The notes: a model not told the origin generated them from the letters alone. Shown: positions 51,364 through 61,121, counted from the first letter of the stretch. The stretch: 64,000 nt of DNA from Bog-756 sp963837805 (GCA_963837805.1 CAWIOU010000023.1:558001-622000); one strand, 5' to 3'. Program-made: numbers and translations.

Positions 51364-53151
51364 TCAGTCGTCCAGCTTGAGCGCGGAAACGAACGCCTCC
51401 TGGGGAACCTCGACCCGCCCGATGTTCTTCATCTTCTTCTTGCCTTCCTTCTGCTTCTCCAGAAGCTTGCGCTTCCGGGTGATGTCACCGCCGTAGCACT
51501 TGGCCAGGACATCCTTCCGCCTGGCCTTGACCGTCTCCCGGGCCAGGACCCGGCCGCCGATGGCGGCCTGGATGGGGACGTCGAACATCTGGCGGGGGAT
51601 CAGCTCACGGAGCTTCTCGGTCATCCTCCGGCCGTAGAAGTCGGCCTGTGACCGGTGGACGATGGTCGAGAAGGCGTCGACCGGCGTGTGGTTGATGAGC
51701 AGGTCGACCTTGACCAGGTCGGCGGTGGCGTAGCCCTCGGGCTCGTAGTCGAGGCTGGCGTAGCCCTTGGTCCGGCTCTTCAGCTGGTCGAAGAAGTTGA
51801 CCACCACCTCAGCCAACGGGATGGCGTAGACGAACTCGACCCGCTCGGGTGAGAGGTACTCCATCTTGAGCATCTCGGCCCTCCGGCCCTGGCACAGGTC
51901 CATCACCGTTCCGGTGTACTCCGCCGGCGTGAGGATGGTAGCCCTGAGCATGGGCTCGTCGACATGCTCGAGGACGGTGGGCTCGGGCAGCTCACTCGGA
52001 TTGTCGACATCCACACAGGTCCCGTCGTTCAGGTACGCCCGGTAGGCGACGGACGGGGCGGTGGCGATGAGTGACAGATCGAACTCCCGCTCGAGCCGCT
52101 CGCGGACGATCTCCATGTGCAAGAGCCCGAGGAAGCCGCACCGGAATCCGAACCCGAGGGCTCGCGACGACTCCGGTTCATAGGTGAAGCTGGCGTCGTT
52201 GAGCCGGAGCTTCTCCAATGCGTCGCGCAGGTCGGGCAGCTCGTCGCCGTCGATGGGGAAGAGCCCGCAGAAGACCATGGGCTTCGGATCGCGGTACCCG
52301 GCCAGCGCGGCGTCGGCCGGATGGGCGGTGGTGGTGACCGTCTCGCCGGATCGGGCGCCCCCCACATCCTTGATCCCGGCGATCAGGTAGCCCACCTCGC
52401 CGGGGCCGAGCTCGTCCACCGGCACGGTGATCGGGGTCCGGACGCCAATCTCCTCGATCTCGTGGTTGCTGCCGGCCTGCATGAACCGAAGTCTGTCCGT
52501 GCCGACCAGCGTGCCCTCCATCACCCGGATCGAGCTGACCACCCCCCGGTACTGGTCGTAGGCCGAGTCGAAGATGAGGGCCTGCAGCGGCGCGGAGGGG
52601 TCACCGGTGGGAGCGGGGATGCGCTCCACGATGGCGTCCAGCAACTGGGGGACCCCCTCCCCGGTCTTGGCCGAGATGCGCAGGATGCCCGACGAAGGGA
52701 GTCCGAGGACCTGTTCGATCTCCGCCGCCGACCGGTCGGGATCGGCGGCCGGGAGGTCGATCTTGTTGAGGACGGCCACGATCTCGAGATCGTTGTCGAG
52801 GGCCTGGTAGCAATTGGCCAGGGTCTGGGCCTGGATGCCCTGGGAGGCGTCGACCAGCAGCACGGCCCCTTCGCAGGCGGCCAGCGACCGGCTGACCTCG
52901 TACCCGAAATCGACGTGGCCGGGGGTGTCGATCAGGTGGAGGGTGTGCTCCTTCCACGCCACCCGCACGTTCTGCGCCTTGATGGTGATCCCCCGTTCGC
53001 GCTCGATGTCCATCGAGTCGAGGTACTGCTCGCGCATCAGTCGGGGGTCGACGGCCCCGGTCAGCTCCAGGATGCGATCGGACAGGGTGGATTTGCCATG
53101 GTCGACGTGGCTGATGATGGAGAAATTGCGGATGCGGTCGATGGGAAGCAC
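51364..53151 (-). CDS. lepA: Elongation factor 4 (LepA)
   Basis: 595 residues. Translational GTPase that back-translocates or remodels stalled ribosomes. G1 SHVDHGKSTLSDRI, G3 DTPGHVDF, G4 NKIDLPAAD. EF4-specific C-terminal segments are KCYGGDITRKRKLLEKQKEG and KKKMKNIGRVEVPQEAF. It starts at ATG 53151. Divergent from rpsT. Confidence 0.98.
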   Translation of the reverse strand: MLPIDRIRNFSIISHVDHGKSTLSDRILELTGAVDPRLMREQYLDSMDIERERGITIKAQNVRVAWKEHTLHLIDTPGHVDFGYEVSRSLAACEGAVLLVDASQGIQAQTLANCYQALDNDLEIVAVLNKIDLPAADPDRSAAEIEQVLGLPSSGILRISAKTGEGVPQLLDAIVERIPAPTGDPSAPLQALIFDSAYDQYRGVVSSIRVMEGTLVGTDRLRFMQAGSNHEIEEIGVRTPITVPVDELGPGEVGYLIAGIKDVGGARSGETVTTTAHPADAALAGYRDPKPMVFCGLFPIDGDELPDLRDALEKLRLNDASFTYEPESSRALGFGFRCGFLGLLHMEIVRERLEREFDLSLIATAPSVAYRAYLNDGTCVDVDNPSELPEPTVLEHVDEPMLRATILTPAEYTGTVMDLCQGRRAEMLKMEYLSPERVEFVYAIPLAEVVVNFFDQLKSRTKGYASLDYEPEGYATADLVKVDLLINHTPVDAFSTIVHRSQADFYGRRMTEKLRELIPRQMFDVPIQAAIGGRVLARETVKARRKDVLAKCYGGDITRKRKLLEKQKEGKKKMKNIGRVEVPQEAFVSALKLDD

Positions 53152-53397
53152 GGAACGGCCAGCGTACCCAAGCCGACCGGAGGCCCGACCACCACCGGCG
53201 GGCCGTCCGGGCGGGAACCCTGCCGGGTGGGTGCGGACCAGGGCCGGGTGGCGGATAGGAAGCAGCCGGTGGGGCTGCTATCCTCGGGGGCCTCCGGAAA
53301 TGGGCCCTCGTCGGGCACCCGGGGTCAGATCTCCGAACCGACGGTGGCGGCTGCACGGCCCACCGCACCAAACGCACCAGGACGACAAGGACCAGCA

Positions 53398-53661
53398 GTG
53401 GCAAACATCAAGAGCCAGATCAAGAGGAACCGCCAGACCATCAAGCGCCAGGCGCGCAACAAGGCGGTGCGGTCCGAGCTGCGGACACGGACCAAGCGGG
53501 CCATCAACGCCATCGACACCGGGGCGGAGGACGGCGAGGAGTCGTTGCGTCTGGCCATCAAGCGGATCGACAAGGCGGCGGCCAAAGGCGTGATCCACAA
53601 GAACCAGGCCGCCAACCGCAAATCACGGCTGATGACCCGGGCCGCCCGGGCCGCCGACTGA
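53398..53661 (+). CDS. rpsT: 30S ribosomal protein S20
   Basis: 87 residues, three-helix RNA-binding protein of the 30S subunit. Begins VANIKSQIKRNRQ from a GTG start, the S20 start pattern, and has GVIHKNQAANRKSRLM near the end. A ribosome-binding site AAGGA precedes it. About 245 bp of leader separate it from lepA; S20 is often autogenously regulated through its leader, but I could not define a structure. Confidence 0.97.
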   Translation: MANIKSQIKRNRQTIKRQARNKAVRSELRTRTKRAINAIDTGAEDGEESLRLAIKRIDKAAAKGVIHKNQAANRKSRLMTRAARAAD

Positions 53662-53684
53662 CTCCGAGCACGGTGCCGGCCGGC

Positions 53685-55022
53685 TCAGGCCGCCGGGTAG
53701 TAATAGAACGGTTGGTCGCAGCGGTAGCCGTGGGTCGGGCCCTTCACCGGGGGGTCGTCCAACCGCTGGTACTTCCCGTGCTCGATCCTGGCGATGATGT
53801 AGCAATTGGTGGGCACCCTGTCGGCCGGGTTGGCCGTGCCCACCAGATGCCCACCGGAGAACGAGGTGATGTGGCGGAGCGCCTCGAGAACCGAGCCCCG
53901 GCTGGGGTCGGATCCAGCCGCCTTGAGGGCCTGGCTGAACATCTCCGCCGACAACCAGCCGTACAACGTGTAGAGGTCGGCATGGAAGCCCGGTGACGCC
54001 TTCTGCACCCAGGTGAGGAAGGTGTTGACCGCCGGGATCCCGGATGCGTCCTCCCCGAGGTAGAGGGCGGTGTTCTGCTCCATGTAGGCACCGTCGATGG
54101 CTGCCGCACCTCCCGAGTTCGGCACCAGCTCCTCGCTGTAGGTGGAGCCGCCCAGCACCACCACCGGGTGGAAGTTCTGCTGGTTGAGGGCCTGGATCAC
54201 CGCGGCGGCGTAATTCTGGGGCATCTGCTCGAGGAACAGGATCTTCACCCCGTCGTTCCTCATGTTGACGACATACTGGTTGAAGTTGGTCGTCGAGATG
54301 TCGAAGGTGGGGTCGTAGACCACCTTGTACCCCAGGTGCTCCATGGCCGCCTTCTCCGCCGTCCACTTCACGGTGGCCGACGGTTCGTCGGCCACCAGCG
54401 CACCGGCCGCCTTGACATCGGTGGGGAACTTCTTCTGGAAGTAGACCAGGGGACCGAGGATCCAGCCGTTCGGGGTCGGGGCCGGGCTGAACGAGTTGGG
54501 CAGCTCGGCCGTGGCCACGTCGAGCGACACGGTGACGTTGGGCACCTCCGGGTTGTCCTTCAGGACGAGCCCGCCGAAGTTGTCGAACAGCGAGAAGCTA
54601 CCCACCATGGCGAAGTCCTTGAGGACCGCGGCCTGGGTCGCCTCCCGGTTGGGGGCCCCGGCGTAGTGGTCGTCGCTGCTGTCGACGATGATCTTGCGGC
54701 CGTTGATCCCGCCCGTCGAGTTCACATAGTCGGCGTAGGCCTCGGTGCCGACGGCGGCACCTTTGAAGATCCCGGCCAACAGAGTGGACACGTTGCCCAC
54801 CGACACTGAGGTGGCGGTGATGCCGGTGTGGTCGCTGAACGCCACCTTGGGGATGGTCGCCTTGGCCGACGAGCCGGTGTCGGTTCCGACGCTGTTGGTC
54901 GACGAGCAGGCGGCCAGCGAGGCGGCCAGCACCACCGCAGTCAGGACCGCCGCCACCCTCGTCTCCCGCCGCCATGTCGGCTTTCCGATCGGAGCGGGTC
55001 CCTGCGGTGAGGTGGCATCCAT
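53685..55022 (-). CDS. Branched-chain-type ABC substrate-binding lipoprotein
   Basis: 445 residues. Signal peptide with lipobox LAACSS (VVLAASLAACSS), then a periplasmic-binding type I fold: ITATSVSVGNVSTLLAG and STGGINGRKIIVDSSDDH. As with the protein at 9190-10530, no permease or ATPase is adjacent. It is the first gene on the minus strand before the catabolic cluster and probably delivers a substrate for it, though its transporter must be elsewhere. Confidence 0.88.
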   Translation of the reverse strand: MDATSPQGPAPIGKPTWRRETRVAAVLTAVVLAASLAACSSTNSVGTDTGSSAKATIPKVAFSDHTGITATSVSVGNVSTLLAGIFKGAAVGTEAYADYVNSTGGINGRKIIVDSSDDHYAGAPNREATQAAVLKDFAMVGSFSLFDNFGGLVLKDNPEVPNVTVSLDVATAELPNSFSPAPTPNGWILGPLVYFQKKFPTDVKAAGALVADEPSATVKWTAEKAAMEHLGYKVVYDPTFDISTTNFNQYVVNMRNDGVKILFLEQMPQNYAAAVIQALNQQNFHPVVVLGGSTYSEELVPNSGGAAAIDGAYMEQNTALYLGEDASGIPAVNTFLTWVQKASPGFHADLYTLYGWLSAEMFSQALKAAGSDPSRGSVLEALRHITSFSGGHLVGTANPADRVPTNCYIIARIEHGKYQRLDDPPVKGPTHGYRCDQPFYYYPAA

Positions 55023-55127
55023 TGGTGATCTCTCCCCCTGTGTGGTGGGACGACCCCGGATCCTCGATCCGCCCCCCAGCCGACCCGATCACTACGACTG
55101 TAGAGAATGCGGGAGGCTCGCGCCCGG

Positions 55128-55760
55128 TCAGCCCCCGCCGTCGCCCTCATCGATCACGTCCGTCGGTCCTGAGGACTCGTCCCGTCGGTGCATGGCGGTG
55201 ATGCGCGAGCGCTCCATGTTGACGAATTCGCCCACCGCCTCGACGGTGACCACGCCGTTTTGGATGAGGTGACCGCGGCTGTGGGTCCGGCGCTCGTCCC
55301 GGGAGGTGACCCATGATTCGAACAGCGCCGGCTGCTCGACGAGGGTCGGCTTCAAGTACCGGATCGAGAGGTTGACGGTCGGGCCGGCGCCGTTGGCCAT
55401 GATGTTGGCCGCGGTCAGCACGATGTCGAAGGCACCGGCGAGGACCGCACCGTGCACACATCCGGGCGCCCCTTCGTAGGTGGCGGTGAACTGGGCCCGC
55501 CCGATGGCCTTGGGCGGGTCGAACTCGATGGTGATCGGCAGCGCCACCGGATTGCACGATCCGATCACCACATCGAAGGGCATCGCCGCGGCCAGTGCGT
55601 GGGGGTTCCCGGACCTGACCGTTTCCTCGGAGAAGCGGGCGAACGGGGCCGGACCGGCCTCGGGGACGAAGCGGTCGAGCTGGTCGGCCAGTGCCGCCGC
55701 CTGCCGGGCTACGTCGGCCAGCAGTTCGGACGGAGCCGTCGAGGTCACCGTGACCGCCAT
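55128..55760 (-). CDS. PaaI-type hotdog thioesterase
   Basis: 210 residues. The hotdog core has GAPGCVHGAVLAGAFDIVLT and TVNLSIRYLKPTL, the pattern of PaaI/4HBT thioesterases acting on acyl-CoA. An N-terminal helical extension of about 90 residues precedes it, longer than usual. Possible role: release of dead-end CoA esters in the catabolic cluster. It starts at ATG 55760. Confidence 0.8.
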   Translation of the reverse strand: MAVTVTSTAPSELLADVARQAAALADQLDRFVPEAGPAPFARFSEETVRSGNPHALAAAMPFDVVIGSCNPVALPITIEFDPPKAIGRAQFTATYEGAPGCVHGAVLAGAFDIVLTAANIMANGAGPTVNLSIRYLKPTLVEQPALFESWVTSRDERRTHSRGHLIQNGVVTVEAVGEFVNMERSRITAMHRRDESSGPTDVIDEGDGGG

Positions 55761-55837
55761 CAGCCGGCGGACCGAACCGGCCAGCTCCTCCCGTACCCGC
55801 GCTGCTCCACGGCTTGGCCACCGGCGCGGTGTCAGGC

Positions 55838-56694
55838 TCAGTCATCACCGCCACCGAAACGGGCCAGGTAGGCGGCGTGATCGTCAAGCACCGACAGCAT
55901 GGTGCGGGCACTCCCAGATGGCACCCGCAGCACCACCTCCCCGATGCCCTGGGCCTGGTAGTGGGCCAGCTTCTCGTCGGTGGGCACCGTGCCGAACGGA
56001 ACCACCCGGATGCCTCCGGGATCGCGCCCCGGTCCTCGACGGCCCGCCTGAGCCGGGGCAGGGCCTCGGACAGGCCGGCCCCCCCGACGGGCATCCACCC
56101 GTCCGCGTACTCGGCCACCGCCCCGAACACCGACGCGTTGGCGCTCCCGCCGATCAGTGTGGTGATCCGCGGCTGCTGGACCGGCTTGGGCCAGCTCCAG
56201 CACTTGTCGAGGGATACATAGCGGCCGTGGAACTCAGCTTGGTCCTCGGACCACAGGGCCTGCATGCACAGGACGTGGTCGCGGGCGATGGCCCGCCGGT
56301 CCTCGAATGCCACCCCGTGGTCAGCGGCCTCCTCGCGGTTCCATCCGAAGCCGATGCCGAGGACTACCCGGCCCCCGCTCAGGTGGTCGAGCGTGGCCAG
56401 TTGCTTGGCCAGGACGATGGGGTCGTGCTGGGCCACCAGCATCACCCCGGTGCCGAGGAGGATCCGCCGGGTGGCCGAAGCTGCCGTGGACAGGGCCACG
56501 ATCGGGTCGAGGCTGCGGCGGTAGTCGTCGGCGTCCACCCCCTCGACCAGGGCCGGCGGCTGGTCGGCCCGCACCGGGAGGTGGGTGTGCTCGGGTAGGT
56601 AGAACGAGTGGAAGCCGCGCTCCTCGGCGGCCAGCGCCAGCTCGGCCGGGGTCATGGCCAGATCGGTGAGGAATGCGGTGATGCCGAGGTGCAC
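55838..56694 (-). pseudogene. LLM-class F420-dependent oxidoreductase, frameshifted
   Basis: The first part (ATG 56694) has the luciferase-like fold: HLGITAFLTDLAMTPAELAL, LPEHTHLPVRAD, GTGVMLVAQHDPIVLAKQLA and LGIGFGWNREEAADHGV. It runs to about residue 225 and then loses similarity. The expected C-terminus (IRVVPFGTVPTDEKLAHYQ, then GEVVLRVPSGSA and LARFGGGDD) lies in another frame. Restoring one C near 56030 would join them into about 285 residues. Most likely a single-base error or a recent mutation. The enzyme oxidises or reduces with coenzyme F420 or FMN. Confidence 0.78.
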
Positions 56695-56700
56695 GGGCGG

Positions 56701-57465
56701 TCAGCGATCCAGTCCGGCGGCCAGCTGCGAACCCGGGTTGTGGTCGGGGTCGGCGAACAAGGTGGCGAAGGCCGCCTCCTCCCGGGCCCGGGCTTCGGCG
56801 ATCGCCGGTCGGCGGGAGGCCATCATCAGCCGCTTGATCTGGCGGGTGGCGTGCGGCGGGTACGACGCGATGCGCCGGGCCAGGTCCATGGTCTCTCCGA
56901 GCACCGTGCCCGCCGGGCAGACCCGGAGCGCCAACCCGGCGTCGGCGGCCTGGTGGGCATCGATCCATTCCGACGCCAGCAGCATGGCTGACGCCCGCTG
57001 CCAGCCCATCCGCTCGGGGAGCAGCCAACTGCTGGCCGCCTCGGGAGGCACCCCCAGCTCGGCGAACGGGACCCGGAGCCGGGCCGTCTCGTCCATCAGC
57101 ACCAGGTCCACGTGGGCCAGCAGCGTGCAACCCAGCCCCACCCCGACACCGTTGACCGCGGCCAACAACGGCTTGTCGAAGGAGTCCACGACATCCATCA
57201 GGCCGCCGAAGCCCGAGCCGGCCTCCGGTCCGCCGCCCCCGGTGGCCAGGGCGGCCATCTCCCGGAGGTCCTGGCCGGCGGTGAACGCCTTCCCCCTCCC
57301 GGTCATCACCACCGACCTGACCTGTTCGTCGTCCAGTGCGCCGGCGAGCGCCCCGGTCACCTCGCTGTACATGGCCGCGTCGAACGCATTGCGCACCTCG
57401 GGGCGGTCGAAGGCGATGAGTCTGACCCCACCGTCGTCCTCGACCTCGATCCGTCCTTCGCTCAC
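56701..57465 (-). CDS. Enoyl-CoA hydratase/isomerase family
   Basis: 254 residues. Crotonase fold. Oxyanion-hole segments AFTAGQDLREMAAL and AAVNGVGVGLGCTLLAHVDL; the catalytic Glu of the family lies in GVPPEAASSWLLPERMG. It hydrates 2-enoyl-CoA or isomerises it. GTG at 57465 overlaps the stop of the SDR gene (GTGA), so the two are coupled. Confidence 0.92.
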   Translation of the reverse strand: MSEGRIEVEDDGGVRLIAFDRPEVRNAFDAAMYSEVTGALAGALDDEQVRSVVMTGRGKAFTAGQDLREMAALATGGGGPEAGSGFGGLMDVVDSFDKPLLAAVNGVGVGLGCTLLAHVDLVLMDETARLRVPFAELGVPPEAASSWLLPERMGWQRASAMLLASEWIDAHQAADAGLALRVCPAGTVLGETMDLARRIASYPPHATRQIKRLMMASRRPAIAEARAREEAAFATLFADPDHNPGSQLAAGLDR

Positions 57466-58249
57466 GGGCGGACGACCTGACCGCCGTCGACATTGAAGAC
57501 GTGGCCGGTGATCCACGAGGCCTCATCGGACAGCAGGAACAGGCACATGCCCACCAGGTCGGAGGTCTGGCCCTGGCGTTTGATGGCCAACGACGCCAGG
57601 ATCGGCTTCATGAAGGCGTCGGGGACCACGGTCCGGGACGCCTCGGTGTCGATGGGGCCGGGGGCGATGGCATTGGTGCGGATGTTCTGGCCGCCGAGCT
57701 CGTGGGCCATCTGTTGGGTGATCGAGTTGACCCCGGCCTTGGCCAGGCCGTAGAAGCCGGCGTACAGGTAGGCAGCCGTCGAGGACTGGTTGACGATGGC
57801 GCCTCCCCCCGGGCCTTCATGGCCGGATAGCAGGCGCGCACGCAGTTGAGGGCCCCGAGCATGTTGACCGACAGGAACCGGTTGAGATACTCCCAGTCCA
57901 CCGTGAGCAGGAGGTCGAGCTGCATCCCGCCGAAGATGGCCGCGTTGTTGACCAGGTAGTCGATACCGCCGAACCGCTCGACCGTCCGTTCGGCCATGGC
58001 CCGGGCCGAGTCGGGGTCGGCCACGTCCACCCGGATCGACTCGGCCGACCCGCCTGCCGACACGATGCCGGCCGCCACCCCGGCGGCGTTGTCCTCGGCG
58101 ATGTCGGCGACCATCACCGCGGCGCCGGCCGCGGCCAGGCCCTCGGCGTACGCCTGTCCGATGCCGCCTCCCGACCCGGTCACGATGGCCACCTTGCCGG
58201 TGAAGTCGAACCGGACCATCGGAGCCGGGCCGGCGGACTCCTCGCTCAC
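57462..58249 (-). pseudogene. SDR-family oxidoreductase, frameshifted
   Basis: The first part has KVAIVTGSGGGIGQAYAEGL (Rossmann motif) and YLVNNAAIFGGMQLDL. The second part, in another frame, has GGGAIVNQSSTAAYLYAGFY with catalytic YGLAK, and GHVFNVDGGQVVRP at the end. The break is at a run of six Gs near 57800; one more G would give continuous MKARGGGAIVNQ. A homopolymer sequencing error is the likely cause. The gene is coupled to the ECH and CMD genes on either side, so the SDR is an integral pathway member. Confidence 0.82.
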
Positions 58250-58644
58250 GACCCCCCGTCCCGGCTGCGTTGGGCGATGACCCGCTCGGCGGCGGCATTG
58301 ATCTCGGTCGAGAGCGGCCAGCCGATGTAATGGGTGAGGTGGAGCACGGTCTCACGGACCTGCTCCTCGGTCAGCTCGCCCCGCTCGAGCGCGGAACGGA
58401 ACTGGATCTCCATCAACTGGGGCTGGTCGAGGGCGGCCAGCACCCCGATGGTCATCAGCCGTCGGTCGCGGGTGTCGAGCGCGGGCCGGGTCCACACCTC
58501 GCCGAACAGGTGATCGACGGTGAAGTCGACGTAGGGGCCGGCGATCTTGTCGGGGTCGACCGAGAACCCGTAGACCTCCTCCATCTTGGCCATGCCCCGG
58601 GCCCGGGACGAACCCGGCTCCCGGCCCGTCTCGGACTCACTCAT
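58246..58644 (-). CDS. Carboxymuconolactone decarboxylase-like protein
   Basis: 132 residues. Helical CMD fold: RRLMTIGVLAALDQPQLMEI, FRSALERGELTEEQVRETVL, HLTHYIGWPLSTEINAAAER. No CxxC redox pair is present, so it belongs to the non-AhpD branch. Members in actinobacterial catabolic clusters are of uncertain role. It starts at ATG 58644 after a GGAG and overlaps the SDR start by 4 bp. Confidence 0.85.
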   Translation of the reverse strand: MSESETGREPGSSRARGMAKMEEVYGFSVDPDKIAGPYVDFTVDHLFGEVWTRPALDTRDRRLMTIGVLAALDQPQLMEIQFRSALERGELTEEQVRETVLHLTHYIGWPLSTEINAAAERVIAQRSRDGGS

Positions 58645-58660
58645 CTGGTCACGCTCCTGT

Positions 58661-60139
58661 TCACGCCGGCTCGGCGATCGACTTCGTCTCGAGGTACTCC
58701 TCGAACCCGGCCACCCCGGACTCCCGCCCGACGCCCGACTGCTTGTAGCCCCCGAAGGGCATGTCGGGGCTGAACCACAGGCCGCCGTTGATCCCGATGG
58801 TGCCGGTGCGGATGCGATCGGCCACGCCGATGGCCCGTTGACGGTCGGCCGACCACACCGAGCCGGACAACCCGTAGGACGACGCGTTGGCCAATGCCAC
58901 CGCGTCACCGTCCCCGTCGTGGGGGATGACCACGAGCACGGGTCCGAAGATCTCCTCTTGGGCCACTCGGGACCCGTTGTCCACCCCCACGATCAACGTG
59001 GGCTCGACGAAGAAACCGGCGTCGAAGCCGTCGGGCCGGCCGCCGCCGGTCACGATGGTGCCGTGCTCGTCGGCGGCCAGGCGGATGTATCCCTCGACCC
59101 GATCGCGTTGGCGTGCACTGATCAGCGGGCCGCAGATCGTCCCCGGGTCGGTGGGGTCGCCGGCGGGCAGCTTGGCCAGGACGCGGGCCGTGGACTCGAC
59201 CGCCTCGTCGAACTGCGTCCTCGGCACCACCAGCCGGGTGGTGATGGCACAACCCTGCCCGGCGTGGGTGCACACGGTGAAGGCCGCCGTGGCGCACGCG
59301 CCGCGCAGGTCGGCGTCGTCGAGGATCACGAACGCTGACTTGCCGCCTAACTCGAGGAAGACCTTCTTCAGCGACTCCGACGCCGAGGCCATCACCTTCC
59401 TGCCGGTGGCGGTGGAACCGGTGAAGCTGACCTGGTCCACCCTCGGGTCAACCGAGAGCAAGCCGCCGATACCGTGGTCCGACGACGGCACGATGTTGAC
59501 CACACCGGGAGGGATGTCGGTCTCCTCGGCGATCAGGCGTCCGAGCACGGTGGCACACCACGGTGTGTCGGGCGCAGGCTTGAGGACCACGGTGTTGCCG
59601 GCGGCCAGGGCCGGGCCCAGTTTGGCCAGATTGATCTGATGGGGAACGTTCCACGGGGTGATGGCGCCGACGACCCCGGTGGCCTCGCGCCGGACCCAGC
59701 GGTGGGACGGGATCCCGAGCGGTGATGCATTGCCCAGATCGGTCTCCCACTCGTACCCCTCGGCCATGTCGGCCACCCATCCGAGTGATTCGACCGGCGC
59801 GTCGAGCTGGGCCGAGTAGGTGAGCGAGACCGGCGACCCCGCTTCGGCCACGGTGAGGGCCCGGATCTGGTCGGCGTGAGCGAGAAAGGCGGCCTGCAGC
59901 TGACGGAGCCCGCGCACCCGCAGCTCGACATCGGTCGACCACCCGGTCGTGTCGAAGGCGAGGCGGGCGGCTTCGATGGCATCGTCGAGATCCTCGGGAC
60001 CGGCGTCAGCCACCACGCCGAGGACCTCCTCGGTGGCCGGGTTGACGGTCTCGAAGGTCCGACCCGACCGGGCCGCCCTGAGCTCTCCGCCGATCAGGAG
60101 CCGCTCCTCCCCCACCACCCGGGTGTCGGGCGCGGCCAT
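58661..60139 (-). CDS. NAD(P)-dependent aldehyde dehydrogenase
   Basis: 492 residues. It oxidises an aldehyde to an acid. VNPATEEVLGVVADAG, WNVPHQINLAKLGPALAAGN (cofactor site), VFLELGGKSAFVILDDAD with the general-base Glu, and HAGQGCAITTRLVVPR with the catalytic Cys. It overlaps the next gene upstream (TGATG). ATG 60139. Confidence 0.95.
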   Translation of the reverse strand: MAAPDTRVVGEERLLIGGELRAARSGRTFETVNPATEEVLGVVADAGPEDLDDAIEAARLAFDTTGWSTDVELRVRGLRQLQAAFLAHADQIRALTVAEAGSPVSLTYSAQLDAPVESLGWVADMAEGYEWETDLGNASPLGIPSHRWVRREATGVVGAITPWNVPHQINLAKLGPALAAGNTVVLKPAPDTPWCATVLGRLIAEETDIPPGVVNIVPSSDHGIGGLLSVDPRVDQVSFTGSTATGRKVMASASESLKKVFLELGGKSAFVILDDADLRGACATAAFTVCTHAGQGCAITTRLVVPRTQFDEAVESTARVLAKLPAGDPTDPGTICGPLISARQRDRVEGYIRLAADEHGTIVTGGGRPDGFDAGFFVEPTLIVGVDNGSRVAQEEIFGPVLVVIPHDGDGDAVALANASSYGLSGSVWSADRQRAIGVADRIRTGTIGINGGLWFSPDMPFGGYKQSGVGRESGVAGFEEYLETKSIAEPA

Positions 60140-61059
60140 CAGGCCCCTCCGACGCCGAAGATCTGGTCGGCGCGGTCCTCGGTCATCCGGGCCAGGGGCA
60201 GTTCGACGTCGAGCGACCCGGCCAGTTCCAGCGCCGCGGCCAGGTCCTTGTGGGCCAGGAGGGCGGCGGCCCGCATGGCCCCGACCAGCCCCTTGTCGTC
60301 GGCGTCGGTGAAGGGTGCCACGGTGGGCCGGAACATCAGCCTCGACGCGCCCCCGATCTGTGGATCGCTGGCCTTGACCACCTGGGCCAGGCTGGCCAGG
60401 TCGATTCCGGCCGCCTCGGCCAGGACCTGACCCTCGTAGGCGGCCAACCACGATCCGTAGGTCACCAGGTTGCGGGCCAGCTTGGCGGCGAGACCACTTC
60501 CGAAGGGTCCCATGGTCACCGTCACCGAGGCGATGGCGTCGAAGACCGGCCCGAGTCGGGTGATGACATCGGGGTCACCGCCGACCATGCAGACCAGCTC
60601 GCCGGCGGCGGCGGCCGTCGGTCCTCCGGTGACGCCGCAGTCGAGCACCGGCACGCCGAGGGCCGCGGCCTCGGCGCCGATGGCCCGGATGCACGGGATC
60701 GAGATGGTGCTCACGATGATGATGGTGGTGCCGGGCCCGGCGGCGACCAGGCCCCCGTCCGGACCGGACAGGACAGCGTGTACCTGGGCATCGTCGATCA
60801 CGGCCACCACCACCACGTCCGACCGTCCGACCAGGTCGGCGGGCGATTCGGCCACCGTCGCCGTCTCGCGGTACCGATCGGTGGCCTCGGTGCGAAGGTC
60901 GCAGACCACCAGGGGCAGTCCGGCCCGGGCCACGCTGGAGGCCACCCCGTCGCCGATGGACCCGAGGCCGATGACCCCGACCACCGGCTTGTCCGTGTCG
61001 CCGGCCCCGTTGGCTGATCCGACTTCTGGCACTCGGTGTTCCCCCTGTCGATCGCTCAC
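60139..61059 (-). CDS. 3-Hydroxyisobutyrate dehydrogenase-family oxidoreductase
   Basis: 306 residues. Rossmann fold VVGVIGLGSIGDGVASSVAR, substrate-binding DCGVTGGPTAAAAGELVCMV, and the catalytic Lys in GLAAKLARNLVTYGSWLAAY. It oxidises beta-hydroxy acids with NAD(P). First gene of the minus-strand unit, divergent from the unknown protein at 61122. ATG 61059. Confidence 0.92.
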   Translation of the reverse strand: MSDRQGEHRVPEVGSANGAGDTDKPVVGVIGLGSIGDGVASSVARAGLPLVVCDLRTEATDRYRETATVAESPADLVGRSDVVVVAVIDDAQVHAVLSGPDGGLVAAGPGTTIIIVSTISIPCIRAIGAEAAALGVPVLDCGVTGGPTAAAAGELVCMVGGDPDVITRLGPVFDAIASVTVTMGPFGSGLAAKLARNLVTYGSWLAAYEGQVLAEAAGIDLASLAQVVKASDPQIGGASRLMFRPTVAPFTDADDKGLVGAMRAAALLAHKDLAAALELAGSLDVELPLARMTEDRADQIFGVGGA

Positions 61060-61084
61060 ATCCGCCGGGTGATGATCTCACCCA

Positions 61085-61121
61085 TTGTGCTTGGACACGT
61101 GTCTGGACTATAGTCCGACAC
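61085..61121 (+). promoter_or_regulatory. Overlapping promoter and palindromic operator
   Basis: TTGTGC (61085-61090), 18-nt spacer, TATAGT (61109-61114), with the ATG at 61122 only 7 nt after the -10, as in leaderless transcripts; no ribosome-binding site is present. The -10 sits inside the perfect palindrome GGACTATAGTCC (61105-61116), flanked by GTGTC and GACAC arms. A regulator, probably the TetR protein encoded at 61854, would block the promoter here. Confidence 0.6.

Noticed and set aside
53152..53397. Riboswitch in the rpsT leader
   Set aside because: No conserved riboswitch core could be matched by eye; S20 leader autoregulation is possible but not visible.
55128..56694. Fusion of the LLM oxidoreductase with a downstream frame (about 515 codons)
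   Set aside because: After about residue 225 the long frame is out-of-frame translation; the true C-terminus is in another frame ending at 55838, and the thioesterase gene occupies 55128-55760.
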